Positions 9,162 to 19,377 of a stretch of 64,000 bases of DNA are shown piece by piece; within the stretch, counting starts at the first letter, position 1, and the number at the start of each line of letters is the position of its first letter. A program made the translations under genes and the position numbers. The stretch lies in the NCBI RefSeq assembly GCF_035917675.1, contig NZ_CP109104.1:8742001-8806000 (forward strand). The letters run 5' to 3'. The stretch comes from Streptomyces sp. NBC_01775. GTDB lineage: Bacteria > Actinomycetota > Actinomycetes > Streptomycetales > Streptomycetaceae. The notes under the pieces are model-generated. The model searched no databases and was not told where the DNA came from. It worked only from the letters and a program-made list of their open reading frames with translations.

Positions 9162-9744
9162 TACTGCTCGTATGCCCAGGCGGGGCCGGTGGCGGTGGTG
9201 GTCTGCCGGTAGACCACCACCGGGATCGGTCCGACGCCGGGCCGCATCCGGGAGAGGTACAGCAGGCCGTCGGGTGCTCGACCTCGTGAAGGATCAGCCG
9301 GGCGAGGCCACGCTCGTAGACCGTGATGATGGTGGCGCCGTCGAGCGCGGTGGTCTCCACGGTGATCCTCAGCGGGCGGGGCACCAGGCCGCGGACGTCG
9401 AAGAAGGACGGGCAGCCTTCCTACTGCTCGTCCATTTCGTCGCAGGCTGCGGTGATGCGGGGATTGAGGAGCACGATCGGCCTGGCGCCCGGCTCGGCGG
9501 GCCGTACGGTCGCGGCTGCGCGGCCGATGCCGATCTGTGGGGCGCGAGTCCCATGCCCTTGCCGGAGAAGTCGTGTGCCTGGGCGATGCGGTCCGCCGCC
9601 TGGGACAGCTGGTCGAGGACGTCCGTCGCGGCGTCCTGCCCGGCGGGCAGGACGAAGGGCGTCGGCGGGCTCGACGAGGATGCCGGTGCCGTGCTGGACG
9701 ACGCCGAGGTCCCGCATGCGCCGGCTGGGCTGCACCTCGCTCAC
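9162..9744 (-). pseudogene. def: Peptide deformylase, multiply disrupted
   Basis: Reading minus-strand frames in turn recovers an almost whole peptide deformylase: motif 1 as 'APQIGIG', motif 2 as 'EGCPS' and motif 3 as the zinc-binding 'HEVEH'. At least four lesions block expression: two roughly compensating frameshifts near 9663 and 9545, an in-frame TAG directly before EGCPS (around 9422), and a frameshift just after HEVEH near 9285. Beyond it the frame continues 'DGLLYLSRMRPG' to a TAA at 9162. Streptomyces often carry several def genes, so this is a dead extra copy. Its ATG overlaps the stop of another broken gene. Confidence 0.85.
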
Positions 9745-10075
9745 TTCAACTCCTCCGTGTCCGCGTCTGGTTCGGGCCGGGCCCGGAACTTCCGCTCCAG
9801 ACGGTACCGGGCGTGCAGCGCGGGGGCGGACGTCGACCAGGCGAAGACGCGGTGCCCCCGTCGTCGTGTCGGCTGGGCGCAGTCCGCAGCGGCAGGGCCT
9901 CGGCGGTCATGGACGTCTCGGTGCCCCACACCACCGGGTCTTGGCCGGCGGGGAAGCCCAGCGTCACCTCCAGGTGCTCGGTGGGCAGTCGTACCGCCCG
10001 CCGGAACCACCGGCCCCACCGACTCGCCAGGGCAGAGCGGGAGAGGATGCGGTCGCTGGTGGCCCGGATGGCTGG
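9741..10075 (-). pseudogene. Conserved hypothetical gene, frameshifted
   Basis: Two minus-strand frames join into one ~105-residue protein: 'RWGRWFRRAVRLPTEHLEVT' with LGFPAGQDP in one, then 'HRVFAWSTSAPALHARYRLE' in the other. The switch falls in a G-run near 9858, so a one-base insertion is the likely lesion. It ends by overlapping the deformylase ATG by 4 bp, so the pair was probably an operon that has decayed together. Function unknown; the upstream limit is uncertain because no good start is visible. Confidence 0.55.
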
Positions 10076-10140
10076 TTCGGCTGCGGCCTCAGCGCCAGCC
10101 GTGGTTGGGTCGCGGGGGGCTTTTGAAGGGGCGGTCCGGC

Positions 10141-10386
10141 GTGGATGAAGTTGAGACGGTCGACGAGTACGTCGCGGAGATCGATGCGGCGGTGTATGCG
10201 GATCCGAAGCGTGCGGCTCGTTTGCGGGAGCTGCATGAGGCTGCGGAGACCACGGTGTCGGTCGATGAGATGCGGTCGATCTCGGCGGAGATGGCTGAGC
10301 TGCAGCGCGAGGGCTTGGCGGAGTTGAACGAACGCCGGGTGGCCGCGGGGCTGCCGACGTGGAAGCCACAGCCTCCGCAGGTGTGA
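10141..10386 (+). CDS. Small acidic helical protein, unknown function
   Basis: An 81-residue protein beginning at GTG, with GAAGGGG about 8 bp upstream. It is strongly helical and charged ('DEYVAEIDAAVYADPKRAAR', 'AEMAELQREGLAELNERR'), suggesting a coiled coil. There is no family I can name. The same frame is open far upstream, but only as a shadow of the broken deformylase region. Confidence 0.45.
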   Translation: MDEVETVDEYVAEIDAAVYADPKRAARLRELHEAAETTVSVDEMRSISAEMAELQREGLAELNERRVAAGLPTWKPQPPQV

Positions 10387-10428
10387 GTGCAGGTTGTTGA
10401 CGGCCGGGTGCGTGTGCATCCGGCCGTT

Positions 10429-10947
10429 TCATGCGGCGGGGCCAGCGGTGGGGAGGTCGCCGATATCAGGTGGATGGTTCCGCCAGTAGCGGCGTTCGTT
10501 CTCCTGCCAGAGGGCGGTGAAGAACGGTGGAAGCTGGTCGGGTGGGTCGTCGCGGGGGCAGACGAGGGCATGGGGGATGCGGCAGATAGTGCCAGCGGGT
10601 AGGGACTGGGTGCCGGTGTCGATGGCTATGCCGTCGTCGGCGATGGTCCAGCGGTGTCCAGCGGGGACGATGTGCGAGGGCACGGGCATGTCGGGTTCGA
10701 GGAGGACCCACCGGTTGTAGCCGGTCTCATGCCGGTCTTGGAGTGTGTCGCAGTGGCGGCAGCGGGGTTCGACAGGTGGGGGCGGTCCGGTGGCGCCTTC
10801 TTCGAGGGCTTGCTCGTTGTCGCAGTGTGTTTGGAGGTGGGACCAGCAGGGTGTGCACTGCTGGCCGTGAGGGCTGCCGCGGTCGGTGACGGTGGGGTGG
10901 GGTTGTCGGCATGTGCGGCAGCGAGGTTCGGCTTGAGGGTCGGCCAT
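10429..10947 (-). CDS. Zinc-ribbon protein, DUF6083-like
   Basis: A 172-residue protein with CxxC pairs typical of zinc ribbons: 'CRTCRQ' near residue 10, 'CTPC' about 25 residues later, and 'CRHCD' near 63. The C-terminal half ('HRWTIADDGIAIDTG', 'PAGTICRIPHALVCP') resembles the Streptomyces DUF6083 family. The frame extends to an ATG at 11001; I chose the ATG at 10947 because the zinc ribbon follows it closely, though neither has a clear ribosome site. Such proteins often sit near mobile or regulatory genes; role unknown. Confidence 0.6.
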   Translation of the reverse strand: MADPQAEPRCRTCRQPHPTVTDRGSPHGQQCTPCWSHLQTHCDNEQALEEGATGPPPPVEPRCRHCDTLQDRHETGYNRWVLLEPDMPVPSHIVPAGHRWTIADDGIAIDTGTQSLPAGTICRIPHALVCPRDDPPDQLPPFFTALWQENERRYWRNHPPDIGDLPTAGPAA

Positions 10948-11262
10948 GCAGGCAGGGTGCGGCGTGAGGGTTTGTGCTGGTAGGGCGCATGCTGGTCGCA
11001 TCGGGTGCGTTGGGTGGGCGCTGTGAGCTGGGCTTCGTCCCGGTGGTTTTGTCGTGAATCATCAGTCTCGCCGGCGGTGGCTCATCTTCGACACCCACAC
11101 AAGCCCCGGACACGGTTTGCGGTCGGGGGCTTCGTCGCGCTGTCAGTCGTTGTGTCGCATGCACTGCTGGAAGCCCAGACTGCGGCGAAGGACCTGATGT
11201 GAGTCCCATGGAAGCTGCGCTCGCCGGCCTCCATACGCGCCCACGCGAGCGAGGGGAAGTAC

Positions 11263-11610
11263 ATGTACCGAGAGTTCATCACTCCCGAGGACCTGGACGT
11301 CTTCCAGAGGCTGGATACCTGGCCGGAGACGATGGATGACGGTTCACGGCTTCTGACCTTCTCCTACGAGAGCGGCGAACACCTCACCTTCGCCTACAGC
11401 CCGCTGGGCAGATCCATCCACCTTCGGTGGACCAGCCGTACGGGAGCAACAGTCCTCGACGCTTTCCGCGAGAGCGCCACCGAACTGATCATCCGGGCGG
11501 ACCCGGAGAAGAAGTACATCATCACCCGTTTCGACATGGGCGACTGCAGCGGAGAATTCCGCCTACAGACCAGCCCAGCGGTCACGATCGTCGATCGCCT
11601 GCTGTTCTGA
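11263..11610 (+). CDS. Hypothetical protein, 115 residues
   Basis: An acidic, probably beta-rich cytoplasmic protein ('LLTFSYESGEHLTFAYSPLG', 'YIITRFDMGDCSGEF'). GAGGGG lies 6 bp before the ATG, supporting expression. I do not recognise the family; size, charge and beta content resemble small immunity proteins, but no toxin gene is adjacent. It is followed by fragments of an NmrA gene and an IS701 transposase. Confidence 0.5.
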   Translation: MYREFITPEDLDVFQRLDTWPETMDDGSRLLTFSYESGEHLTFAYSPLGRSIHLRWTSRTGATVLDAFRESATELIIRADPEKKYIITRFDMGDCSGEFRLQTSPAVTIVDRLLF

Positions 11611-11670
11611 CACTGGATCGGGCCTGGGCCAACAGCGGGTCGGGGCCGCAGATGACACGGCGCCCCTGGC

Positions 11671-12000
11671 GACATCGGGGCCATCGCGGCCGACGCCTTC
11701 GACGCTCCGGCCGACTACCTGGGGCGCACCATTGAGATCGCCGGAGACGAGCTGACCGGCCCGCAGATGGCCGAGGTCTTCGGCCGCGCCGCCGGCCGCC
11801 CCGTGCGCTTCGTCTCCCAGCCGATCGAGGAGGTCCGCGCCCAGAGCGAGGAGATGGCTGTCATGTTCGACTGGTTCAACACGGTGGGCTTCAGAGCGGA
11901 CCTGACCGACCTGCGCGGCCGTCACCCACACCTGACGACGCTGGAGGACTGGATGAGCGAGCACTGGTCGGCACCCGCAGAACCAACGCCGACTGTCTGA
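11671..12000 (+). pseudogene. NmrA-like NAD(P)-binding protein, C-terminal fragment
   Basis: The frame reads 'DIGAIAADAFDAPADYLGRT' then IEIAGDELTGPQ and ends at a TGA at 12000. This matches the C-terminal third of NmrA/HSCARG-type sugar-epimerase-fold proteins ('A....F..P..Y.GR...IAGD.LT'). The Rossmann N-terminus is missing, with unrelated sequence upstream, so the gene has been truncated. The ATG at 11767 is internal and unlikely to be used. Confidence 0.7.
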
Positions 12001-12149
12001 CACGCGCGTTGAGGCTGGGAGGCTGGAAGGCCGAGAGTCTGGCAGCCCGTTGACGTCGGTAGCCCGTCGAGCGCGACATCGGCGCCCCCGCTTTCGACGG
12101 TGCGAATCGTTCCTGCGGTGAACGTCTTCGGCTGTGCGGGCGACCGTGG

Positions 12150-12411
12150 CCCGCAACGCTGGGCAAGGTGGGCGACTGCCAGGTCGGCGGCAGTGTTCAC
12201 GCTGCTTCCGACACCGCCTCCTGCCTGTTGTCCTGGCGGTTGTTCCTGCCCGCCTCCTGGGGCATGCCCGTGGCGGATCGGCCGCATCCCCGAGGACGCA
12301 CACCAGCGTCCCAAGTGGCAGCTCGCGCGGGAGACGCTCGATGAGTTCGCCGGTGGCGGGCTACGGCCGGCTGTCCTGGTCGCGGATACCGGGTACGGCC
12401 GCTTCGGGTGA
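12150..12411 (+). mobile_element. IS701-family transposase fragment, frameshifted
   Basis: Two plus-strand frames together give IS701 transposase similarity: 'KVGDCQVGGSVHAASDTASC' with 'SWRLFLPASW', then after a shift near 12275 'RRIGRIPEDAHQRPKWQLAR' followed by ETLDEFAGGGLRPAVLVADTGYG. The second part is the region around a catalytic Asp (VADxGYG). Both ends are missing. The surrounding 12001-12591 has no other gene. Confidence 0.7.
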
Positions 12412-12591
12412 GGCCTGTGCGCCCCTGTGCATCAGGTTCACCACATGGTGTAGACGGTCCCAGTTCGCGCCGTCTCGCTGGTTGCCTTCGCCGAGTATCG
12501 AGGACGGCCCGCGCGCCGTGCAGGGGGCGTTCTCCGTGCTCGTCGGCACGCCCGGCCGCACGCACCGTCCCGACAACAGAAAACGACTCAT

Positions 12592-13368
12592 ATGCATTTG
12601 ACCCCGCATGAGCAGGAGCGCTTGCTGGTTCACGTCGCGGCCGATGTGGCGCAGAAGCGTCGCGACCGGGGCCTGCTCCTCAACTACCCCGAGACGATGG
12701 CTCTGTTGACCGCATACGTCTTCGAGTCGGCGCGCGACGGCAAGACCGTCAGCGACATCATGGATGCGGGCCGGCAGGTGCTCACCCGTGACGACGTGAT
12801 GGCCGGTGTCCCGGAGATGATCAAGAACATCCAGGTGGAGGCCACTTTCCCGGACGGCACCAAGCTGGTCACCATCCACGACCCCCTCCCGGAGGCCACG
12901 GAGGAGCCCGAGGTCTACCCGGGCAAGGTCGAGCACCCCCGGCCGCCGCGCAATCCGGGGTGCCCGGTCGACTGCGCCGATGACAAGGGCCCGTCCGCCT
13001 GCTGCGATGAGTGCGCGGACACGGCCTCCTGGTACGGGGCGATCGAGTTCAACAAGACCTTGAACGCCGACAAGAAGACGATCAAGGTCAAGAACACTGC
13101 GGACCGTCCCGTTCAGGTTGGCTCCCACTATCACTTCGCCGAGGTCAACCCGGAGCTCAAGGTCGTGGAGAGCTCGGAGGGCAAGCCCGTGACCTACGGA
13201 CTGCTGAAGGACTGCGAGGACGCCAAGGGCAGGCGCCTCAACATCGCTGCGGGGACGTCAGTGCGCTTCGAGCCGGGCGATGAGTGCTGCGTCGAGCTGG
13301 TGAAGATCCAGGGCGATGCCCAGGACGACCTGTCCCAGATCAAAGGACTGCGCGAGGAGACTTTCTGA
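12592..13368 (+). CDS. ureAB: Urease gamma-beta fusion subunit
   Basis: The 258-residue protein fuses urease gamma (residues 1-100, '[20 protein letters not shown]') to beta (about 147-258, '[13 protein letters not shown]', '[11 protein letters not shown]'). With UreC it forms the nickel urease that hydrolyses urea to ammonia and carbamate. The linker is odd: residues 121-141 hold five cysteines (C124, C128, C137, C138, C141), a possible metal or disulfide site, and C232/C233 lie in the beta part. The start has no strong ribosome site. The stop overlaps the ureC ATG by one base (TGATG), so the two are translationally coupled. Confidence 0.93.
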   Translation: MHLTPHEQERLLVHVAADVAQKRRDRGLLLNYPETMALLTAYVFESARDGKTVSDIMDAGRQVLTRDDVMAGVPEMIKNIQVEATFPDGTKLVTIHDPLPEATEEPEVYPGKVEHPRPPRNPGCPVDCADDKGPSACCDECADTASWYGAIEFNKTLNADKKTIKVKNTADRPVQVGSHYHFAEVNPELKVVESSEGKPVTYGLLKDCEDAKGRRLNIAAGTSVRFEPGDECCVELVKIQGDAQDDLSQIKGLREETF

Positions 13369-15425
13369 TGGCTGGCCCGCAGGAGCCGAGCAACAACCCG
13401 CCGGAAGCCAAGCGGAACAACAAGCTCAAGCGGAACAACAAGCTGAAGCGGGCGGATTACGCCGCCTTGTACGGGCCCACCACCAAGGACCGCGTCCGCC
13501 TCGCCGACACCGACCTCACTGTGGAGATCGAGGCCGACTGGAGCGGAGGGCCGGAGTACAGCGGCAACGAGATGATCTTCGGTGGCGGCAAGGTGATCCG
13601 CGAATCGATGGGGATGTCGCACATCCCCAGGGACGGGGGCGGGGACGAGTCGCGTAAGCCCGTGGACACGGTCATCACCGGTGCGCTGATTCTCGACTGG
13701 TGGGGCGTGGTCAAGGCTGACGTGGGCATCCGCGACGGCAGGATCGCGGCCATCGGCAAGGCGTACAACCCCGAGACGATGGACCCGATCCAGAACTTCG
13801 AGAAGCCGACCCGTAACCGTGCCGATCAGGCCGATACGGTGCCGCAGACGGTGGAGCCGACGAACTTCGTGGTCGGCCCGAACACCGAGGCGATCTCCGG
13901 CAACGGGCGGTTCCTCACCGCGGGCGGTGTGGACACCCATGTCCACTTCATCTGCCCCGAAGAGATCCACGAGGCCCTTGCCTCGGGCGTTACCACGCTC
14001 ATCGGCGGCGGTACCGGCCCGGCCGAGGGCAGCACGGCCACCACGGTGACGCCGGGCCCGTGGCACATCACCCGGACGTTCGAGGGGCTTGACGAGTATC
14101 CGGTCAACGTCGGCCTGCTCGGCAAGGGCAGCACGATGAGCAAGGAGGCACTCAACGAGCAGGTGGACGCCGGGGTCTGCGGCCTCAAGATCCACGAGGA
14201 CTGGGGCGCCACACCCGCCGTGATCAACAACGCGCTGGAGGTCTGCGAGGAGCGGAACATCCAACTTGCCTTGCACGCGGACTCGTTGAACGAGTCCGGC
14301 TTCCTGGAAAGCACCCGCGACGCCTTCACGAACACAACGGACGGCAAGAAGCGCTCGATCCACATCTTCCACGTCGAGGGCGCCGGTGGCGGTCACGCGC
14401 CGGACATGATCGAGCTGGTCAAGGAAGAGAACGTCCTTCCCGCCTCGACCAACCCGACCCGCCCGCTGACGGTGAACACCGTCAAGGAACACATCGACAT
14501 GATGGTGATCTGCCACCATCTCAACCCGGACATCCCTGCGGACATGGCATTCGCCGACTCCCGCCTCCGGCCCTCCACCATGGCCGCGGAAGATCTCCTG
14601 CACGACATGGGTGCCATCTCGATGATGTCTTCCGATGCCCAGGCGATGGGCCGCATCGGCGAGATGATCATGCGGACCTGGCAGACCGCGCACGTCATGA
14701 AGTGCCGCTACGGTCCCCTCCCGGAGGACCTCGAGTACGCGAAGATCCGCACGGCTGAGGACGATGAGAAGGCCAAGCACTCGTACAACGACGACGAACT
14801 GATCCCGAGCGACAACTACCGGGCGCGCCGCTATATCGCCAAGTACACCATCAACCCGGCGATCACCCACGGCATCGACGACCACGTCGGTTCCGTGGAG
14901 ACCACGAAGCTGGCCGATCTGGTGCTGTGGGAGCCGAAGTTCTTCGGGGTCAAGATCCACATGGTCCTCAAGGGCGGGCAGCTCGCCTACGCGCAGGTCG
15001 GCGACGCCAACGCGTCGATCACGACGCCACAGCCCTACCTGCCGCGGCAGGTCTGGGGCTCCACCGGCCGCGCCCCGGGAAGCAACTCGTACAACTTCGT
15101 GGCCGACAAGCAGGTAGCACTCCGGCTGAACGGCGGGACCGAACCGGCCAAGGAGACGAACGGCGAGACCGGACCGGCTAATCCGCACGAAGGTCTCGGC
15201 CTCGGCAAGACCTTCGTGGAGATCAAGAGCACCCGGAAGGTCACCAAGGCGCACATGAAACTGAACAACACGATTCCTGAGAGCCTCAGGGTCGACCACA
15301 ACAGCTTCGAGGTCACCATCGGCGGCGCCACCACGGGGGATTCCCGCACCGTGCTCGACGGCGCGACCGTACCGCGCACTTACGTCAACGACCTGCCCAT
15401 GGCACAGCGCTACTTCCTCTTCTGA
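13368..15425 (+). CDS. ureC: Urease alpha subunit, enlarged
   Basis: At 685 residues it is about 115 longer than standard UreC (~570). Active-site residues are kept: nickel ligands H191 and H193 ('DTHVHF'), the carbamylated lysine K274 and H276 ('GLKIHEDWG'), H303, H335 ('[13 protein letters not shown]'), flap C382/H383 ('ICHHLNPD') and D423 ('SSDAQAMGR'). Two usually invariant stretches are altered: HTDTLNESGF is [10 protein letters not shown] and HTEGAGG is HVEGAGG. Extra sequence includes a basic N-terminal tandem repeat (KRNNKL twice), a loop at 84-100, another at 135-168, and an insert at 590-640 before the canonical 'PMAQRYFLF' end. A GAGGAG precedes the start. Confidence 0.95.
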   Translation: MAGPQEPSNNPPEAKRNNKLKRNNKLKRADYAALYGPTTKDRVRLADTDLTVEIEADWSGGPEYSGNEMIFGGGKVIRESMGMSHIPRDGGGDESRKPVDTVITGALILDWWGVVKADVGIRDGRIAAIGKAYNPETMDPIQNFEKPTRNRADQADTVPQTVEPTNFVVGPNTEAISGNGRFLTAGGVDTHVHFICPEEIHEALASGVTTLIGGGTGPAEGSTATTVTPGPWHITRTFEGLDEYPVNVGLLGKGSTMSKEALNEQVDAGVCGLKIHEDWGATPAVINNALEVCEERNIQLALHADSLNESGFLESTRDAFTNTTDGKKRSIHIFHVEGAGGGHAPDMIELVKEENVLPASTNPTRPLTVNTVKEHIDMMVICHHLNPDIPADMAFADSRLRPSTMAAEDLLHDMGAISMMSSDAQAMGRIGEMIMRTWQTAHVMKCRYGPLPEDLEYAKIRTAEDDEKAKHSYNDDELIPSDNYRARRYIAKYTINPAITHGIDDHVGSVETTKLADLVLWEPKFFGVKIHMVLKGGQLAYAQVGDANASITTPQPYLPRQVWGSTGRAPGSNSYNFVADKQVALRLNGGTEPAKETNGETGPANPHEGLGLGKTFVEIKSTRKVTKAHMKLNNTIPESLRVDHNSFEVTIGGATTGDSRTVLDGATVPRTYVNDLPMAQRYFLF

Positions 15426-15437
15426 CCCCACCCCGTG

Positions 15438-15468
15438 CCCGGCCGCCGACGCCGTGTCCGCGGCCGGG
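15438..15468 (+). promoter_or_regulatory. Stem-loop between ureC and ureF
   Basis: A perfect 9-bp GC-only stem (15438-15446 with 15460-15468) with a 13-nt loop lies 12 bp after the ureC stop. It could lower readthrough so that accessory proteins are made in smaller amounts than the structural subunits, or protect the upstream mRNA end. Confidence 0.45.
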
Positions 15469-15512
15469 CCGCGGTGCAACATCCGACCCCTGTGAAAGGC
15501 AGCCGCTCACCC

Positions 15513-16187
15513 ATGAGCCGTGCCGCACTGCTCCTGCTGGCCGACGGCCGCTTCCCCGCCGGCGGGCACGCCCATTCCGGCGGCGTCGAGGCCGCGGTCG
15601 CCCACGGAGCCGTACACGACACCGACAGCCTGGAGGCGTTCTGCCGCGGGCGCCTGCACACCACCGGCCTGACGGCGGCCGGCCTGGCCGCCGCGGCCAC
15701 CGGCGGACATGACCCGCTGCTGCTGGACGACGCCGCCGACGCCCGTACGCCCGTCCCCGCGCTGCGCGCCGTCTCCCGCAGGCTCGGCCGGCAGCTGATG
15801 CGCGCGGCACGGGCCACCTTCCCCTCTGCCGAGCTCGAACGTCTGGCCGCCGAACGCACCCAGGGCGCCCACCAGCCCGTCGTCCTGGGCCTGACCGTCC
15901 GCGCCGCCGGGCTCGCACCGGTGGATGCCGCCCGTGCCGCCGCCTACGAGAGTGCCGGTGGCCCGGCCACGGCCGCAGTGCGCCTGCTGAGCCTCGACCC
16001 CCTCGATGCCTCGCGCCTGCTGGCACGTCTCGGCGCCGAGACCGACGACGTCGCAACGGCAGCCGCCGAGGCCGCGGCCCGCGTGGAGACCGAGGGCATC
16101 GACGCCCTGCCCTCGGCGTCCTCGCCCCTGCTGGACATCACCGGAGAGCAGCACGCCGCCTGGACCGTCCGGCTCTTCGCCTCCTGA
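15513..16187 (+). CDS. ureF: Urease accessory protein UreF
   Basis: A 224-residue, all-helical, Ala-rich protein with the UreF opening '[20 protein letters not shown]' followed by EAAVAHGAV. UreF binds the UreD-apo-urease complex and acts with UreG in GTP-dependent nickel insertion and lysine carbamylation. It lies 87 bp after ureC and 80 bp before ureG. The ATG was preferred over an upstream in-frame extension because the similarity starts immediately after it. Confidence 0.9.
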   Translation: MSRAALLLLADGRFPAGGHAHSGGVEAAVAHGAVHDTDSLEAFCRGRLHTTGLTAAGLAAAATGGHDPLLLDDAADARTPVPALRAVSRRLGRQLMRAARATFPSAELERLAAERTQGAHQPVVLGLTVRAAGLAPVDAARAAAYESAGGPATAAVRLLSLDPLDASRLLARLGAETDDVATAAAEAAARVETEGIDALPSASSPLLDITGEQHAAWTVRLFAS

Positions 16188-16267
16188 TCACCCTGCCCGA
16201 ACGCCCGAACCCGAACGCCCGAACCCTAACGCCGATCCCAACCGCTCGATTCCCCAACGGAGTTGCC

Positions 16268-16953
<686 letters not shown>

Positions 16954-16957
<4 letters not shown>

Positions 16958-17808
16958 CCCTCACCGCCCCACTCGCCAAGCACCAGCACCCCAACGAGCC
17001 GGACCTGTGCGCTGCCGACCCCCGGAACGCGGCCGGACACCCGGACGGGGTGTGGGCCACCGCCCGCATCCGCGCCGCACACAACGGACGCGTCACCACA
17101 CTCCCGCAACTGCGCAGCGACGGCCCCTTCCACCTCCGGCGCATGCGCACCGACGGGAATGCAGCCGCGGTAGGGATCATCGGCGCGATGAGCGCCCCAC
17201 TGGGCGGCGACCGGCTCACCCTCGACGTCACCGCCGAGGATCGCGCAGAGCTGGAGGTGACCACGGCGGCTGCCACACTCGCTCTGCGCGGCCCCACCGC
17301 CGCGGCGGCCACCTACGACGTGCGACTCACCGTCGGGGAACACGCCCGCCTGCGCTGGCTGCCGCAGCCGCTGATCAGCGCCGCAGGCAGCAACCTGCGC
17401 CAGACCTACGCCGTCGAACTCGCCGCCACCGCACGGCTGGTGCTACGCGAAGAGCAACTCCTGGGCCGCGCCGACGAGGAGCCCGGCCACCTCGTCAGCC
17501 GAATCCTGGTCCGCCGCGCCGGACACACACTGCTCGACCAGCACACGGCATACGGGAGCCCGGAGCCCGGCTGGGACGGCCCGGCCGTCCTGAACGGACA
17601 CCGCGCCGTCGGCCAACTTCTGCTCGTCGGCCCGGAGACGGACACCCAGCACGACCCTGTCCTGCTCCGGGAGGGCGCCAAGAACGGGTGCGCTGTCCTC
17701 ACACCGCTGGCCGGCGGTGCGGCCCTCCTCGCCACAGCCGTGGCACCGACCTCCTCCGTGCTGCGCGAGCTGCTCGACGAGGCGCACGCACACGTCCTCG
17801 GGAAATAG
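16954..17808 (+). CDS. ureD: Urease accessory protein UreD/UreH
   Basis: A 284-residue beta-rich protein, weakly conserved as usual for UreD. Typical features are '[20 protein letters not shown]', '[20 protein letters not shown]' and '[20 protein letters not shown]'. It is the scaffold that first binds apo-urease and tunnels nickel from UreG. It is the last gene of the operon, and its position confirms a complete set (ureAB-C-F-G-D) without ureE. Confidence 0.88.
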
Positions 17809-17994
17809 CGCGGGCAGCATTCGCGCCTTGCCGTATTCACCGTTGCCCGGTAGACCCTCTGGCTGCGGTTTCTGCCTCCGCCGGATGGGTACCGAGCGGT
17901 GCAACGCGGGGTGCGGAGTGGGGGAGGGAGGGTGGATCAGGGGGTGGCTTGGGGGTGTTCCGGGCAGAGGCAGTGGACGACGGAGGCGTTCGGA

Positions 17995-18585
17995 TCATTC
18001 GCCTGGCAGAGCGTTTTCCAGGAGGACCTCTGCTGCTGCCCGCGCGTGCCGTCCGTAGTCCGCGTCGCTCAGCACCATGGCGCGGCTGGCGGCCCCGTCC
18101 GCGAGAGTGACGAGTTGTTCGGCGAGTGCGGCGGGCTCTCGGCAGCCCAGTTCCGTTACCAGTGCAGTTACCAGCCGCACCATCAGCAGCTTCTGTTCGC
18201 GGGCGTAGGAGTGGACCGCGCTCTGCGGGTCGGGGAACTCTGCGGCGGCGTCGATGAACGGGCATCCGCGTACGGGAGCCGCGTCCGCCGCGGGCGGGAC
18301 GAACAGCGCGAGGATCCGTTCTCTCGCCGGGATGTCCTCGCGAGTCAGCGCGCTCTCCAGGGTGTGACCCGTCGAGGCGAGGTCTTGAAGATGGGCGATG
18401 ACCAGGTCGTTCTTGGTCCGAAAGTGCGCGTAGAGGGTGCGCTTGGACACCGGTGCCTGCTCTGCGACCTGTTCCATGCCGGTCGCGTTGATCCCTTGGG
18501 TCGCGAACAGCTGGGCGGCGGCGGCCAGGATGCGTTCGCGCCCCCCGCGTCCCTGCCGTCGAGAAGCCGTCGTCACCGTACTCAT
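17995..18585 (-). CDS. TetR-family regulator
   Basis: A 196-residue repressor-type protein. The N-terminal TetR helix-turn-helix is clear ('ERILAAAAQLFATQGINATG' then MEQVAEQAPVSKRTLYAHFRTK). The helical C-terminal ligand domain holds two cysteines (GCPFIDAA and ELGCREP) that might sense electrophiles or oxidants. It is divergent from a nitroreductase gene; near-identical palindromes lie in the shared region, so it likely represses itself and the nitroreductase. Confidence 0.9.
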   Translation of the reverse strand: MSTVTTASRRQGRGGRERILAAAAQLFATQGINATGMEQVAEQAPVSKRTLYAHFRTKNDLVIAHLQDLASTGHTLESALTREDIPARERILALFVPPAADAAPVRGCPFIDAAAEFPDPQSAVHSYAREQKLLMVRLVTALVTELGCREPAALAEQLVTLADGAASRAMVLSDADYGRHARAAAEVLLENALPGE

Positions 18586-18592
18586 GAGGGAA

Positions 18593-18610
18593 GTATACGT
18601 TCTCGTTTAC
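18593..18610. promoter_or_regulatory. TetR operator 1 (imperfect palindrome)
   Basis: GTATACG-TTCT-CGTTTAC lies 7 bp upstream of the tetR ATG. It is the same as operator 2 except for one base in the left arm and the 4-bp centre, and would block tetR transcription when bound. Confidence 0.7.
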
Positions 18611-18645
18611 TTCGGAGGGGGTGGCTTGCTAAGGTCGCTCCGCAG

Positions 18646-18663
18646 GTAAACGCATTCGTTTAC
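18646..18663. promoter_or_regulatory. TetR operator 2 (perfect palindrome)
   Basis: GTAAACG-CATT-CGTTTAC has perfect 7-bp arms and ends 24 bp before the nitroreductase ATG. Its near copy at tetR, with centres 53 bp apart, marks both as binding sites of the adjacent regulator. Confidence 0.75.
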
Positions 18664-18687
18664 TTGAGCGTCCTTGAGGAGAGTTCC

Positions 18688-19377
18688 ATGAGCGGGCTGG
18701 TTTCCACCGAGCTGAGCGACTACGCGGAGAAGCTGATACGCGGTCGCCACGCGACACGCGCGTTCCGCCCCGAGGCCGTGCCCGAGGACACGATGCGCGC
18801 GATCTTCTCTCTTGCCGGCACCGCGCCGTCCAACTCCAACGCGCAACCGTGGCGGGTCGAGGTGGTCAGCGGTGCAAGGCGCGAACGCCTGGCGGACGCC
18901 TTGCGGGCGGCCCACGCCGAACAGCGCACCTCGGCCGATTTCCCGTACTCCGAGGGCATGTACGCCCCCGTCCACCAGGAGCGGCGGGCGGCGTTCGGCG
19001 CCGGTCTGTACGGAGTGCTGGGCATCGGCCCTGACGACCACGCGGCACGCGCGGCCTACGATGCGGAGAGCCTGCGCTTCTACGGGGCACCACATGCCGC
19101 GTTCCTGTTCGTGACCGGCGACGGCGGGGCGCGACTGGCTGCCGACGCCGGCGTTTACATGCAGACGCTGCTCCTGGCCATGGCCGCATACGGCGTGGAC
19201 AGTTGCCCGCAGGGACTGCTCAGCTTCTACTCCGAAACCATCCGGACCGAACTCGGTGCCACCGAAGGAAAGTTGCTCGTGGGTATCTCTTTCGGCTACG
19301 CCGACGAGAGCGCGCCGGTGAACCGAGTCACGACCGAGCGGGCCGCCCTCGAAACAACTACCGCCTTCCACGTCTAG
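18688..19377 (+). CDS. Nitroreductase family protein
   Basis: A 229-residue FMN-dependent reductase. FMN-contact motifs are 'RGRHATRAFRPEAVP' and 'APSNSNAQPWRVEVV', with 'YMQTLLLAMAAYGVDSCPQG' in the middle. Members reduce nitro groups, quinones or enones with NAD(P)H. GAGGAG lies 6 bp before the ATG. The TAG stop lies inside the terminal repeat of a MITE-like element, so the natural C-terminus may have been altered by that insertion. Expression should be induced when the divergent TetR protein binds its ligand. Confidence 0.9.
   Translation: MSGLVSTELSDYAEKLIRGRHATRAFRPEAVPEDTMRAIFSLAGTAPSNSNAQPWRVEVVSGARRERLADALRAAHAEQRTSADFPYSEGMYAPVHQERRAAFGAGLYGVLGIGPDDHAARAAYDAESLRFYGAPHAAFLFVTGDGGARLAADAGVYMQTLLLAMAAYGVDSCPQGLLSFYSETIRTELGATEGKLLVGISFGYADESAPVNRVTTERAALETTTAFHV

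Noticed and set aside
13194..15482. 762-codon open frame opposite ureC
   Set aside because: It is the antisense mirror of a well-conserved gene; high GC at third codon positions keeps the opposite frame open. No ribosome site or family motif.
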